Source of the DNA: Gemmataceae bacterium
Lineage (GTDB): Bacteria; Planctomycetota; Planctomycetia; Gemmatales; Gemmataceae
Length of the DNA: 64,000 nt
Assembly (NCBI GenBank): GCA_009697105.1
Contig: SIAQ01000012.1
Span: 1-64,000, forward strand
Direction of reading: 5' to 3'
The position numbers and the translations under genes were made by a program. The notes under the pieces are model-generated. The model did not search any database and was not told the DNA's origin. It saw only the letters and a program-made list of their open reading frames with translations. Positions 16,135-25,867 of this stretch are shown piece by piece. The stretch's first letter is position 1; each line of letters opens with the position of its first letter.

Positions 16135-18609
16135 ATGAACCTGCGAGCCATTCTAATTGCCGTTATGGTTTTTTCAACAACGGGGTGGAACGTCCGCCCG
16201 GTTGCCGCGGGCGATGTCGTGACGCCGCAGCGCATCTCCGCCATGCCAACTCGGTTCACGCTGAGCGGCCGCGACGCTTGGCGACAGCTTGTCGTTACGG
16301 GCGACATCGCCAATAAACTGCCGCGTGATCTGACCGGGGCCGTCGGCTACGATGCCCAGCCGGAAAATATTGTCGCCATCGATAAGACCGGATTGGTCAC
16401 ACCGCTCACCGAAGGTAAGGCCACCATCACGATCACCGCGAAAGGGGCGGCACCGGTAAAGATCGACGTCGAAGTCGCCAATCTCGTCAACGAGCCGACT
16501 GTCAATTTTGCCAATCAGATCGTGCCCATCCTCACAAAGTTCGCCTGTAACTCTGGCGGATGCCATGGCAAAGCATCGGGGCAGAATAACTTCAAGCTCT
16601 CGCTACTCGGTTTTGAACCCGAAGAGGACTACGAATACCTCGTCAAAGAAGCACGCGGCGGCCGACGCATCGTGACGACCTCCCCGGACCACAGCATGTT
16701 GCTAACGAAAGCGACGGGCGCCATGGCGCACGGCGGCGGCAAAAAGTTCGCGGCGGATTCGCCGTACTATCGCCTGATCCGCCGCTGGATCGAGCAGGGC
16801 ACGCCGTACGGCCATGCGAACGATCCCGTGGTTACCCGCATCGAGGTCATGCCTCGCGAACGCATCATGGATCGGCAATCCTCCCAGCAACTCGCCGTCA
16901 TCGCTCATTTGAGCGATGGCAGCACGCTCGACGTCACACGCATGACCCAGTTCGAAACCAACGAGAAGGATATCGCTGAGCCCACCGACACGGGACTCGT
17001 ACGGACTGGCAATACGCCCGGCGTTGCTGCGGTAATGGCGAGGTTTCAGGCCCACGTCGATACCTTCCGCGCCGTTGTGCCTCTTGGTGAGACGGTTGCC
17101 AAGTTGCCCAAGGCCAACAATTTCGTTGACGAATTGGTCTTCAAGCAACTAAAGACGCTCGGGCTTCCGCCATCAGAATTGGTGGACGACGGGACGTTTC
17201 TGCGCCGCGTGACGATTGACATCGCCGGCCGACTGCCGACGCAGAAAGAAACCGAGGATTTTCTCGCCAACAAAGATCCCGAACGGCACGCCAAGCTGGT
17301 TGATTTACTTCTGGAAAGTAAGGACTATGCCGACTATTTCGCGGCCAAGTGGAGTTCGATCCTTCGCAATCGCCGGAAGACGATCAACGACGCCCCGCAG
17401 CCGACTTTCGCCTTCCACGCCTGGATTCGCGAGTGCCTGGAAAAGAACCTGCCCTACGATCAATTCGTTCGCCAAGTACTGACGGCAACGGGCGAGGAAA
17501 TCAAGACACCGCCGGTGCAGTGGTATCGCGAGGTTAAGGACGCACCTTCGCAACTCGAAGACATGGCGCAGCTTTTCCTCGGTCAGCGCATCGGCTGCGC
17601 GAAATGCCATCACCATCCGTTCGAGAAATGGAACACGGACGATTATTGGGGCCTGGCAGCGTTCTTCTCGCGTGTCGCAATCAAGGAAGCGAAGAAGGGC
17701 AAGAAGAAGGGCGACCCGGGCGATGCCTTCATGGTCATGATTAAGCCGGGCAAAGCCGAGGCGGCCAATCCGAAAACCAAGCAATCAATCAAGCCGCGTG
17801 GGCTGGGCGGCAAAGACGTGATTCTCGCCGCGGACGAAGATCCACGCCAGAAACTCGTTGACTGGATGGTCGAGAAAGACAACCCGTTCTTCGCGGCTAC
17901 GCTTGCAAATCGCTACTGGAAGCATTTCTTTAGTCGAGGCCTGGTTGAACCCGAAGACGATCTGCGCGTGACCAATCCCGCCACGAATCCCGAACTGCTC
18001 GACGCGCTCACCAGGCATTTCATGGCCAGCAAATTCGACATGAAAAGCCTGGTGCGGGTCATCTGTACGTCGAACACCTATCGGCTTAACTCGATTCCTA
18101 ACACGCACAACGCTGACGATCGCCAAAATTTCTCGCGATTCATCCCGCGTCGGCTCCACGCCGAAGTGCTGCATGACGCGATCGACCAAGTGACGTTGAG
18201 CAAGCCGGCATTCAAGGGCGTGCCCGCCGGCACACGGGCAGTGCAGTTGCCTGACAATATGTTCGAGTCGTATTTCTTGAGCGTTTTCGGCCGGCCTGAC
18301 TTCGCCAGCGCATGCGAGTGCGAACGCAGTTCGGATACGAACCTGGCGCAGTGCCTGTTGCTGTACAACTCGGCCGATCTCATGAAGAAGGTAGCGGGGC
18401 AACGCGTCAAGAATATCCTTGGCGACAAACGGTCCCATGCGGAGCGTCTGAAGGAACTCTACATCATCACATTTTCACGCCAGCCCACGGTCGACGAGTT
18501 GGCCAGAATGACAGCGTATATCGAAGCTCGACCCACCGCGACCGCATCCGCCTACGAAGATGTTGTCTGGGCACTATTGAATACGAAAGAGTTCTTGTTC
18601 AATCATTGA
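16135..18609 (+). CDS. DUF1549/DUF1553 protein with Ig-like and cytochrome-like domains
   Basis: About 824 residues. A signal peptide starts at ATG 16135 (MNLRAILIAVMVFSTTGWN). Residues about 30-135 look like a BIG2-type Ig-like fold (LTEGKATITITAKG). Then comes a planctomycete cytochrome-like domain with CNSGGCHG and the ending RRWIEQGTPYG. A second Ig-like stretch precedes DUF1549 (DGTFLRRVTIDIAGRLPT), a CAKCHHHPFEKW motif that could bind haem, and DUF1553 (ANRYWKHFFSRGLVEPEDD), ending with LLNTKEFLFNH. It is normally paired with a DUF1501 protein; the nearest is at 13558. It probably acts in the periplasm. Function unproven, with electron transfer or polysaccharide processing suggested by context only. 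Confidence 0.93.
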   Translation: MNLRAILIAVMVFSTTGWNVRPVAAGDVVTPQRISAMPTRFTLSGRDAWRQLVVTGDIANKLPRDLTGAVGYDAQPENIVAIDKTGLVTPLTEGKATITITAKGAAPVKIDVEVANLVNEPTVNFANQIVPILTKFACNSGGCHGKASGQNNFKLSLLGFEPEEDYEYLVKEARGGRRIVTTSPDHSMLLTKATGAMAHGGGKKFAADSPYYRLIRRWIEQGTPYGHANDPVVTRIEVMPRERIMDRQSSQQLAVIAHLSDGSTLDVTRMTQFETNEKDIAEPTDTGLVRTGNTPGVAAVMARFQAHVDTFRAVVPLGETVAKLPKANNFVDELVFKQLKTLGLPPSELVDDGTFLRRVTIDIAGRLPTQKETEDFLANKDPERHAKLVDLLLESKDYADYFAAKWSSILRNRRKTINDAPQPTFAFHAWIRECLEKNLPYDQFVRQVLTATGEEIKTPPVQWYREVKDAPSQLEDMAQLFLGQRIGCAKCHHHPFEKWNTDDYWGLAAFFSRVAIKEAKKGKKKGDPGDAFMVMIKPGKAEAANPKTKQSIKPRGLGGKDVILAADEDPRQKLVDWMVEKDNPFFAATLANRYWKHFFSRGLVEPEDDLRVTNPATNPELLDALTRHFMASKFDMKSLVRVICTSNTYRLNSIPNTHNADDRQNFSRFIPRRLHAEVLHDAIDQVTLSKPAFKGVPAGTRAVQLPDNMFESYFLSVFGRPDFASACECERSSDTNLAQCLLLYNSADLMKKVAGQRVKNILGDKRSHAERLKELYIITFSRQPTVDELARMTAYIEARPTATASAYEDVVWALLNTKEFLFNH

Positions 18610-18617
18610 GGTCGGTT

Positions 18618-18656
18618 GCCATGTTACCCCCTTCGCCGGCGCGAGGTCAACATGGC
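18618..18656. terminator. Hairpin between convergent genes
   Basis: GCCATGTT (18618-18625) pairs with AACATGGC (18649-18656), with some GC pairing inside. It occupies the 53-base gap between the converging DUF1553 and M14 genes and is symmetric, so it could end transcription from both sides. No T-run follows, so the call is tentative. Confidence 0.45.
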
Positions 18657-18662
18657 GTGTTA

Positions 18663-21311
18663 CTAACGCATCGATCCGAAGAAAGCTGCGTTGAAGAAAA
18701 ATCTCTGCAGCGTCGGCGAGTAGGCGCGGTAAGTCGGGTCGTCAGCGAAGGCGACGATGTGGCCTTTTCCGAGCGATTGATACAGCACCACCGATTTTCC
18801 TGGTAGCACCTTCAGCGTTTCCGGCCAGCAGTAGCCGCTGACGAGCGGGTTCTTGTCGTCAGCAAAGGTCACGAGATTTTTTCCCGCGGTCTGTTTCAAC
18901 GGTGTGAAGATGTTGTTGCCGTTAAAGTAAAGCACGGGGTTTTTGCTTGATCCCCACGTGACGAAGTGATCGTCGTCGACGGTGGCCTTGAGGAAGACGC
19001 CGGGCACTTCGAGCAACGGAACGTTGTCGGCCTTGTCTTTGTCGTCATTTTTCTCGCTATTCACTTTACGTTTTTCGAGCTTGCTGGCGATTAGGTTGAC
19101 CTTGTCGCTGGTTGCCCATTTCGCCGCTCCGCCAACGAGGACCAACGTCCCGCCGCCGTGGACCCAGTCTTTCAGGCGGCGAACGGTGTCTTCGCCAGGT
19201 GCGTCGGCGCCGGTGTAGTTTCCGTTCGGCAGCACGCAGACGTCGAACTTGGTCCAATCGACCGCCGGCAGCGAACGCCCCGCAACACGTATCACGGGAT
19301 AACGCCAAACCTGATCGAACAGATACCACGAATGCCCCACCGCGTAAGTAGCCGGGCGGTCGAACATCAACAGAATCCGCGGCGGCTTCACCCAGTGCAC
19401 ATTCGGCCCGCCGAGGCTTGCGCCTTCATCGACGAACGCATTGTCCACAGAATGCGCCGTGATGCCATGCTTCTTCGCGGCGGCATCGACGGCGTCGTGC
19501 AGGCCTTGCCCGTTCTCCGCGACCCGCAGCAGCAACGACCCGCGCGGAAAACTCACGCCGTTGACTCGCGTTGGCTCAGCGAACACATGAACGCGCAACC
19601 CCGCATTCAACCAGCCGCAGAGTGCGGGCAACACGTTGTCGTCGTCGCCATCGACGAGGTAACCGACGCGTGCCTGCTTCCCGGCCCCGATGAGTTTTCG
19701 CTCGACCGTGCCGTCCGTGATCGGTCGGCTCGCGATTTCGGTCTTCTCCTGGATCGCCAGGCAGGGCACATCAAATGCGAGCGGCAACGACCATGCCGTC
19801 GAATCGTAGATCTCGTCCGGCAAGCCGCGCTTCACGCGTTCCTCTTGTCGTTTGATGTAGTCGGCGCCCATGTCCTGATGGCGTTCGAGCAGCGTCAATG
19901 CGAGGCGTGAAGCAGGCTGATTGAGCGGAACCAGGTAGCTGCCGGCCGGCACGTCGTGTATCTGTGCCTTCTCGCTGATCGTATCCGCGGCGTTGACCTT
20001 CGCGCTCGCCTTGACGCGATGCATGTCAATGCCGTTCTTGCGCAGCATGTTCGCCAACGCCGCAGCGCGGGCTGGCCGCTTGCCTTCGAGCAGCACGAAC
20101 GCGCGGATCGGCCCGGTTTCGCCGAGCTTGATGCTGTCGGCGTTGTTGCGATAGTAGTCGAGTAACAATTGCTGACGATTCTTGGCGGCGGCTTCGAGCG
20201 TCGCCAGGCCGCTGATGTAATGATGCCTGACGCCGTCGTGGTAGTAGAGTTTCGTCTCGTCGTTCTTGCGAATGACGCGCCCGCGCACGCCGGCTTGCTC
20301 CCAGAGGATGCCGATCGCGCCGTGCATGGTCGGCCAAGTCGAGCCATACTGCGGGCCGAAGGCGTCGAACATCTCGCGCGTGGTGTAGGCAAAGCCCTGG
20401 CGGTCGAAATGCTCGGCGTGCACGCGGCCGATCTTCAGATGCCAATCCTTCTGGCGTTTGAGCGTATGCGGGTTGTATGGCTCCGTCGAGGGATCGAAGA
20501 AGAAAGTGCTATTCGCGCCCATCTCGTGGGCATCGACAAAAATCTGCGGCTTCCAACGCAGGAAGGCCGCAACTCGAGCGATCGACTCCTGCTGCGTTTG
20601 CAAGTACCAATCGCGGTTCATGTCGAAGAGGTAATGGTTCGAGCGCCCGCCTGGCCAACGCTCGATACGATCGGCGGCGAGCGGGTTGTCCTGATCGAAG
20701 TTGCCACGCGATTCACGATGAAAGCTGACGAAGCGATCGCGCCCATCGGGGTTTTGCAGCGGATCGATGATGACGATCAGCTTGTCGAGAATCTCGCGCG
20801 TCTCGGCACGTTTGTCGGCGAGTAGATGATACGCGGTCATCAGGGCGGCGTCGGACGGCGAGGTCTCGTTGCCATGCACGCAGTACGCGAGGAAGACGAT
20901 AGCGGGCGCCTTGTCGGCAATCGCTGTCGCTTGCGGTTCGGCAGTGATGCGCGGATCGGACAGCGCGAGGTTCTGCTTGCGAAGCGATTCGAGTTGCTTG
21001 AGATTATCAGCCGAGGTGATGACAAGGTTGTACAGCGCCTTACCCTGATAGCTTTTGCCGTACTGCACAAGGTGGCATCGATCCGGTGCCGTCTTGGCGA
21101 GAGCGTGGACATAGCGCTCGATCTCGGCATGACTCGATATCTCCGCGCCCCAGCGATGGCCGACGATTTCCGCGAGTGTGGGAATCTTCGGGTCAGCCTG
21201 CACCTCCGCAACGGGCAGTAGCCAGGCGGGATCTTTGCGTTTATCTTGGCCGTTGGCAAGCGGCGCGATGAGCGCGGCGAGAATGATCGTGCAGATGGTG
21301 TATCGGATCAT
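18663..21311 (-). CDS. M14-family metallopeptidase, exported (1)
   Basis: About 882 residues with a signal peptide (MIRYTICTIILAALIAPLANG). Residues about 40-400 are a zinc carboxypeptidase fold: zinc ligands HGNE in YCVHGNETSPSD, a downstream substrate-side motif NPDGRDRF, and the third ligand histidine in FVDAHEMGANSTFF. A glutamate in GILWEQAG is a candidate catalytic residue. The remaining roughly 450 residues include a class-I glutamine-amidotransferase-like Rossmann segment (FDVCVLPNGNYTGADAP), as in many planctomycete M14 proteins. Start at ATG 21311, which begins the signal peptide; 21335 is an upstream alternative. It is the second gene of a minus-strand pair with a paralogue at 21427-24057. 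Confidence 0.88.
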   Translation of the reverse strand: MIRYTICTIILAALIAPLANGQDKRKDPAWLLPVAEVQADPKIPTLAEIVGHRWGAEISSHAEIERYVHALAKTAPDRCHLVQYGKSYQGKALYNLVITSADNLKQLESLRKQNLALSDPRITAEPQATAIADKAPAIVFLAYCVHGNETSPSDAALMTAYHLLADKRAETREILDKLIVIIDPLQNPDGRDRFVSFHRESRGNFDQDNPLAADRIERWPGGRSNHYLFDMNRDWYLQTQQESIARVAAFLRWKPQIFVDAHEMGANSTFFFDPSTEPYNPHTLKRQKDWHLKIGRVHAEHFDRQGFAYTTREMFDAFGPQYGSTWPTMHGAIGILWEQAGVRGRVIRKNDETKLYYHDGVRHHYISGLATLEAAAKNRQQLLLDYYRNNADSIKLGETGPIRAFVLLEGKRPARAAALANMLRKNGIDMHRVKASAKVNAADTISEKAQIHDVPAGSYLVPLNQPASRLALTLLERHQDMGADYIKRQEERVKRGLPDEIYDSTAWSLPLAFDVPCLAIQEKTEIASRPITDGTVERKLIGAGKQARVGYLVDGDDDNVLPALCGWLNAGLRVHVFAEPTRVNGVSFPRGSLLLRVAENGQGLHDAVDAAAKKHGITAHSVDNAFVDEGASLGGPNVHWVKPPRILLMFDRPATYAVGHSWYLFDQVWRYPVIRVAGRSLPAVDWTKFDVCVLPNGNYTGADAPGEDTVRRLKDWVHGGGTLVLVGGAAKWATSDKVNLIASKLEKRKVNSEKNDDKDKADNVPLLEVPGVFLKATVDDDHFVTWGSSKNPVLYFNGNNIFTPLKQTAGKNLVTFADDKNPLVSGYCWPETLKVLPGKSVVLYQSLGKGHIVAFADDPTYRAYSPTLQRFFFNAAFFGSMR

Positions 21312-21347
21312 GGGATGTGCCTCGGTGGTTCTCATTCCGGGTAGGAT

Positions 21348-21412
21348 ATCACGAATTGCCGCTTGCGGCTTAGGGCTCGCAGGGCGCTAAGCCGCAAGCG
21401 GCAACTCGTGAT
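21348..21412. repeat. Palindrome family A (GCCGCTTGCGGCTTAG)
   Basis: Arms begin with ATCACGAATTGCCGCTTG at 21348 and end with CAAGCGGCAACTCGTGAT at 21412, nearly perfect over about 29 nt with a 7-nt centre. It separates the two M14 genes in the same operon direction. Family members: 34873, 37023, 42386, 43468, 45360, 60498. Confidence 0.9.
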
Positions 21413-21426
21413 GCCAAATTTCAAAT

Positions 21427-24057
21427 CTACTTATTCGCGCCAGCCTGAACGATGCCATTGAACAACAACTTGAACGTTCCATGCGGTTGGGCGCGGAACA
21501 ATATCTGTGGGCCGTACATCACGAAACGCCCGCGGCCAACGTTGGTGTCGAACACCGCGATACCGCCTTCGAGACGTTCCTGCCCCCAGGCCCAACCGCT
21601 GCGTAACGGCTCCTTCGTGTCGAACCACGCCACGCGCCGCACGTCGTTCTTGGCGGCGGCGTCGGACAGGCGGAACGTTGGGCTGTTGGCGAACATCACG
21701 TCGGCGACTTCCGGCATGCCCCAGGCCAACGGCTGGGTGTTGTCGATGCGTACACGCAGGATCGATGTAGGCACGTAGTATTTCGCGGCGGTCGGTGGTA
21801 TGCCTTTGACGGCGAGATGATCGGCGATTGGCAAGCCGAACGAAACGCCGAGGTTTGCCGCACTGCTACCGATCGCCAGTACCGTACCACCGGCGTTGAG
21901 GAATTCACGCAGTGTCGGGGCCGTGCTGCTCACGCTCGCGCCATCGACAAAGATTAGCACATCGAACTTGGCACGAAGGTTGCCCTGGTCCAAATCCGAC
22001 GTGAAGACAACGTCGAACGCGAACTCGAAACGCTCGAGCAACCAGCGTGTCCAACCCGATGGCATCGAACCGCCGACGCGATCCCAGAGACCAACGCGCA
22101 CCGGTTGCAGCTTGACGGCTTTCCTGCCTGGCAATTCCGCCGTGCCGATGAAGCTCGTGCCGAGTTCCGCCGCGATTTTTTGCAGACGAGCAACCGTGTT
22201 ATCCGAGCGTGGAATGTAGAACAGGCCAGGGCCGTAGGTTGTGCCCTTACCTTCAAACGGTTCATTCAGACGGCGCACCTCCTCGCCAGACTTGAGCAAG
22301 CGGTTGACGGCACGAAAGCTATCGTTGGTTCGCGTATTGAGGAAGAAGCCGACTGCCCCCTCGACATTGACGACGTTACCCAGCGGCGGTGGAATCTCGC
22401 CGCTCAACGCCTCAAAGGGGCCATCGAACGCTTCAAGGATGCGGTCGAACTGCACGCCCATTTGATACGCCAGGGTCCAGCCGGCCATGTCGTAAGGCGG
22501 CGTCGGCGGAGCGCCGGGAAAGGCGAAATCGTTGGGATGGTCTTGCGGCTCGAACATGTCCAGCACGTGAGCGCGAAACGGCTGAGCAGATTTCACGATG
22601 TACGAACCCTGGCCATACTTCTTCCCCGCGATATCGAATTCGGCCTTTGCGCGATGCACCGTCAAACCTGTGCCGATGAGTGTATTGATAAATTTCGTCG
22701 CAGTCAGGAAATCATGCTGTCCAATGGGGATGACGTAGCCGCGCGGATCGCGCTTGACTGGATCGCGGAAGTAGCGCGTGAATTCCTTGACACCGGCGAG
22801 GCCTTTGGTCGCTCGCGCACCGGCCTTGGCGGCCTCGACCATTTTCGGCGTCACCGTCCAGGTGTCGGTGTTGCCTGCTTCGATGGCGCGATTACCCATG
22901 AGCCAAATGTTGTACAGCAGGTGTTCGCGATTGCGCGAGGCGTAATCGAGCACGGCCTTGTTCGCTGTCACGGAATAATCGATGGACTGTCGAAAGTGCC
23001 ACTTTCGCGGCGTCACTGGCAGAAGGAAATCGCCTTTGGGCAGGAGCAACGCCGGCTTGAACGGTACCGACATCGGCGTCGGATGGCCGATCGTTTCGCT
23101 CAACAGGCCGATCATGTTGTGGTAGTATGTCGTCGTCCGCAGGCCGCCGTTGTACCACGACGAAAAGTTCGCGCCAGAGCGACAGGTCACACCTGGCTTG
23201 CCCTCGGCAATGAACCGCTCCATCATGGCGGAACCGACGCGCTCGACGCCGTTCGTTACCAGCGGATCGATGTTGTAATTGACCGGATCGCGAAACGGCG
23301 GAATGAACATCACCGTCCCCGCCGGACTCGACTGATGGTGGTTGTACATGATCTGTGGATACCACTCGCGATACAGCACGCGATTCATGTTCTTCGTTTC
23401 CGCCTGCGTATTCGCATAAAAATCGCGGTTATTGTCATGGCCAACATACTTCTGATAAAGTCTCGGCAGCCCCACATAGGTGCGCCGCGCTTCGTCATTT
23501 TCCTTCATGTACCAATCGACCACCAGGTCCATGCCATCGGGATTGGCGTGCACGCAGAGGATGATGACATCGTCAAGAATTCGCAGCGTCTCAGCATCGC
23601 CGGCGCTGAGATACTGATAGATCGTCTCCATCATCATCTGGGCGCAGAGCGTTTCGGTGGCATGCAGGCCAGCGTCGAGCCAGACCACTGATTTGCCTTC
23701 GAGCGCGAGCTTGCGGGCTTCGCCCCGTGACACGCCATCCGCCCGCGCGAGTTTGGCGGCAATCTCGCGATAGCGGTCGAGGTTCTTGTGGTTTGTCGGC
23801 GAGGTCAGGATGCCCATGAGTTGATCGCGGCCTTCTTCCGTGACGCCGATCTTCGTCAGCCTGAAGCGATCGGATTCTTTGGCGAGCTGCGTCAGATAAG
23901 CCGAATACTGCTTGTAATTGGCAAGCTGGTAATCGTCGCCGATGTTGAAGCCGAGGAACTGCTTCGGCGTCGTGATCGGGGTTGCCTGGGCGTGTACGAG
24001 AGGCGTTGTCGCGAACAGAAGGAGGGCAATGAGAATGGAACGCGAAATATGCTGCAT
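21427..24057 (-). CDS. M14-family metallopeptidase, exported (2)
   Basis: About 876 residues. The signal peptide begins at ATG 24057 (MQHISRSILIALLLFATTPLVHA), the reason for that start over the longer frame to 24165. Zinc-carboxypeptidase landmarks: HATE in DAGLHATETLCAQ, NPDGMDLVVDW, and a third histidine in MYNHHQSSPAG. C-terminal part: a ThuA/GATase-like Rossmann segment (FDVLIFVDGAS) and a beta-rich end. It resembles the neighbouring 18663-21311 protein in overall plan but the sequences are clearly diverged, so duplication is old or the two were acquired separately. Probably removes C-terminal residues from peptides or trims peptidoglycan stem peptides in the periplasm. Confidence 0.87.
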   Translation of the reverse strand: MQHISRSILIALLLFATTPLVHAQATPITTPKQFLGFNIGDDYQLANYKQYSAYLTQLAKESDRFRLTKIGVTEEGRDQLMGILTSPTNHKNLDRYREIAAKLARADGVSRGEARKLALEGKSVVWLDAGLHATETLCAQMMMETIYQYLSAGDAETLRILDDVIILCVHANPDGMDLVVDWYMKENDEARRTYVGLPRLYQKYVGHDNNRDFYANTQAETKNMNRVLYREWYPQIMYNHHQSSPAGTVMFIPPFRDPVNYNIDPLVTNGVERVGSAMMERFIAEGKPGVTCRSGANFSSWYNGGLRTTTYYHNMIGLLSETIGHPTPMSVPFKPALLLPKGDFLLPVTPRKWHFRQSIDYSVTANKAVLDYASRNREHLLYNIWLMGNRAIEAGNTDTWTVTPKMVEAAKAGARATKGLAGVKEFTRYFRDPVKRDPRGYVIPIGQHDFLTATKFINTLIGTGLTVHRAKAEFDIAGKKYGQGSYIVKSAQPFRAHVLDMFEPQDHPNDFAFPGAPPTPPYDMAGWTLAYQMGVQFDRILEAFDGPFEALSGEIPPPLGNVVNVEGAVGFFLNTRTNDSFRAVNRLLKSGEEVRRLNEPFEGKGTTYGPGLFYIPRSDNTVARLQKIAAELGTSFIGTAELPGRKAVKLQPVRVGLWDRVGGSMPSGWTRWLLERFEFAFDVVFTSDLDQGNLRAKFDVLIFVDGASVSSTAPTLREFLNAGGTVLAIGSSAANLGVSFGLPIADHLAVKGIPPTAAKYYVPTSILRVRIDNTQPLAWGMPEVADVMFANSPTFRLSDAAAKNDVRRVAWFDTKEPLRSGWAWGQERLEGGIAVFDTNVGRGRFVMYGPQILFRAQPHGTFKLLFNGIVQAGANK

Positions 24058-24182
24058 GAGGAAACTCCGGGTCGCGGCTAGACGGCGATTGCGAACAAGT
24101 GAAGTATATCTCCGTTCGGCACATCGACCAACGGACCGCGTCGGCGAAATCTGGTATAATCTCACTTCAGCCTACGATGATT

Positions 24183-24241
24183 TCCGAGCCTGAGCGCCAG
24201 CGAAGGGCGCAAAGGGCCCTTCGCTGGTGCTCAGGCTCGGA
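24183..24241. repeat. Palindrome, GAGCCTGAGCGCCAGCGAAG family
   Basis: Arms from 24183 (TCCGAGCCTGAGCGCCAGCG) and to 24241 (CGCTGGTGCTCAGGCTCGGA). About 26 nt pair with one mismatch around a short AAA loop. It lies 27 bases before the ATG of the DUF1501 gene at 24268, in the divergent promoter region, so it may be part of the 5' leader RNA. Confidence 0.88.
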
Positions 24242-24267
24242 CGGTGACTTTTCGCGGAGACCTCACC

Positions 24268-25623
24268 ATGGTGTTTCCTGGATGTATCGGCAATGGCATC
24301 AGTCGTCGCGAGTTCCTGCAGATAGGTGGATCGACCGCGCTTGGGCTGACCTCGGCGGATTTGCTTCGTTTGAAAGCACAAAGCCAACCCACCGCAATCG
24401 GGTCGGCTCGCGCTGTCATCTTCCTTTGGCTGTGGGGCGGGCCGTCGCAACTCGACACATGGGATCCGAAGCCGAACGCCTCATCCGAGTATCGCGGGCC
24501 GTTCTCGTCAATCAATACACGAGTCGTGGGCACACGCATCGGCGAACTGTTTCCGCAGATTGCCGAGTGGACCGATCGACTCTCGATTATCCGCTCGCTG
24601 CATTCCACATCAAACGATCATGGCGTCGCGGGCACGGTCGGGCTGACAGGCAGCGCGACAGGCAGCGTCAACCTCGGTGGGGCGTCGGCGGCGGGCAACG
24701 TCAGGCCGTGCATCGGGTCGGTCGTTGCTCGGGCCAAAGGGTTTCGCTCCGAGTTGCCGCCGTTCATGGTGGTCGGCGGGCGTTTGCATCAGGGCAAACG
24801 CGCGATCGCTGGTGAAGGTGGAGGCACGCTCGGCGCGCTCTACGATCCGTTCCGCCTCGTTTATGATCCCGAGCGAGGCACGCAAATTCCCGCCTTGCAA
24901 TTGCCGGACAATCTTTCGCCAGCCCGCTTACAAAATCGCCAGCAGCTATTGCAAACGCTCTCGCGCGGTCGGACACTTGACACCGGTAGTCAGCGCACGA
25001 TCGACGACTATCGCGCTCAAGCGTTAGCGCTGTTGACATCGCCCGATGCGAGCCGAATGTTTGATCTGTCGCGCGAACGGCCCGAGTTGGCGGATCGCTA
25101 CGGGCGCACGCGGTTCGGTCAGTCGTGCTTGCTCGCTCGGCGACTGGTCGAGCATGGCGTGCCGTTCGTGCAGGTTAACTGGAGCGATCACGTCGAGGCC
25201 GAGGAGGATGCGGGCGACGGCGGTTGGGACAATCATTATCGCAACTTTCAGCTGATGCAAGACCGCCAGGCACCATGGCTCGACCAGACGCTGCCCGCAC
25301 TGCTCACCGACTTACAGCAACGCGGAATGTTGCAATCAACGCTCGTCGTCGCCATCGGCGAGTTTGGCCGCACGCCGAGGATCAACGACAAAGCGGGCCG
25401 CGATCACTGGGAACATTGCTACAGTGCGTTGATCGCGGGCGGCGGCGTTCGTGGCGGGCAAGTCATCGGCGAAAGCGACGCCCGCGCGGAAAGGCCTCGG
25501 CTGCGCCCCGTTACGCCCGCCGACCTGGCGGCGTCGATCATGCACGCCGTTGGCGTCACCAGCGAGCAATCTGCGACGCTTGGCATCAACATCGGCGGGC
25601 AGGTCGTGCAGGAGTTGTTTTGA
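24268..25623 (+). CDS. DUF1501 family exported protein (2)
   Basis: 451 residues. N-terminal Tat-like leader ISRREFLQIGGSTALGLT; family landmarks FLWLWGGPSQLDTWDPK, a SIIRSLHSTSNDHG region, GEFGRTPRINDKAGRDHWEH and GQVIGESDA. The start is taken at ATG 24268; eight further residues upstream would overlap the palindrome. It is not next to a DUF1549/DUF1553 gene here, unusual but known for this family. The stop overlaps the frame of the small antitoxin gene region that follows within 20 bases, so they may be on one transcript. Confidence 0.92.
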   Translation: MVFPGCIGNGISRREFLQIGGSTALGLTSADLLRLKAQSQPTAIGSARAVIFLWLWGGPSQLDTWDPKPNASSEYRGPFSSINTRVVGTRIGELFPQIAEWTDRLSIIRSLHSTSNDHGVAGTVGLTGSATGSVNLGGASAAGNVRPCIGSVVARAKGFRSELPPFMVVGGRLHQGKRAIAGEGGGTLGALYDPFRLVYDPERGTQIPALQLPDNLSPARLQNRQQLLQTLSRGRTLDTGSQRTIDDYRAQALALLTSPDASRMFDLSRERPELADRYGRTRFGQSCLLARRLVEHGVPFVQVNWSDHVEAEEDAGDGGWDNHYRNFQLMQDRQAPWLDQTLPALLTDLQQRGMLQSTLVVAIGEFGRTPRINDKAGRDHWEHCYSALIAGGGVRGGQVIGESDARAERPRLRPVTPADLAASIMHAVGVTSEQSATLGINIGGQVVQELF

Positions 25624-25640
25624 TGGGAGGAGACTACGCC

Positions 25641-25865
25641 ATGACGACACTGGATATCCAACAGGTTGACGGTCATCTGACTGAAATTCTCGAAAAGCTT
25701 CCTCCAGGTGAGAAAGTTATCGTAATTCGCGATGACCAGCCGGTTGCAACGATTCACGCATTTCCAAAACTGCGACGAGCGCCGCGGTTCGGGACGATGC
25801 GAGGCTCCATTTTGCACATCGCGCCGGATTTCGACGCGATTCCGGAAGGCTTTGAGGAGTATTAG
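25641..25865 (+). CDS. Phd/YefM-like antitoxin of a type II toxin-antitoxin pair
   Basis: About 74 residues. The N-terminal pattern TLDIQQVDGHLTEILEKLPPGEKVIVIRDDQPVATI (read in pieces) matches the strand-helix-helix-strand of Phd/YefM DNA-binding antitoxins paired with PIN toxins, and the C-terminus (FGTMRGSILHIAPDFDAIP followed by EGFEEY) is the toxin-binding tail typical of those partners. RBS GGGAGGAG lies 9 bases upstream of ATG 25641; an ATG at 25623 overlapping the previous stop could give six more residues. The toxin gene begins 2 bases after its stop but is broken, so this antitoxin would be unpaired. Confidence 0.8.
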   Translation: MTTLDIQQVDGHLTEILEKLPPGEKVIVIRDDQPVATIHAFPKLRRAPRFGTMRGSILHIAPDFDAIPEGFEEY

Positions 25866-25867
25866 CC

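Noticed and set aside
22105-23691. 528-codon open frame opposite the M14 gene
   Set aside because: It is the shadow of the zinc-carboxypeptidase gene; the sequence is Arg/His-rich and has no domain.
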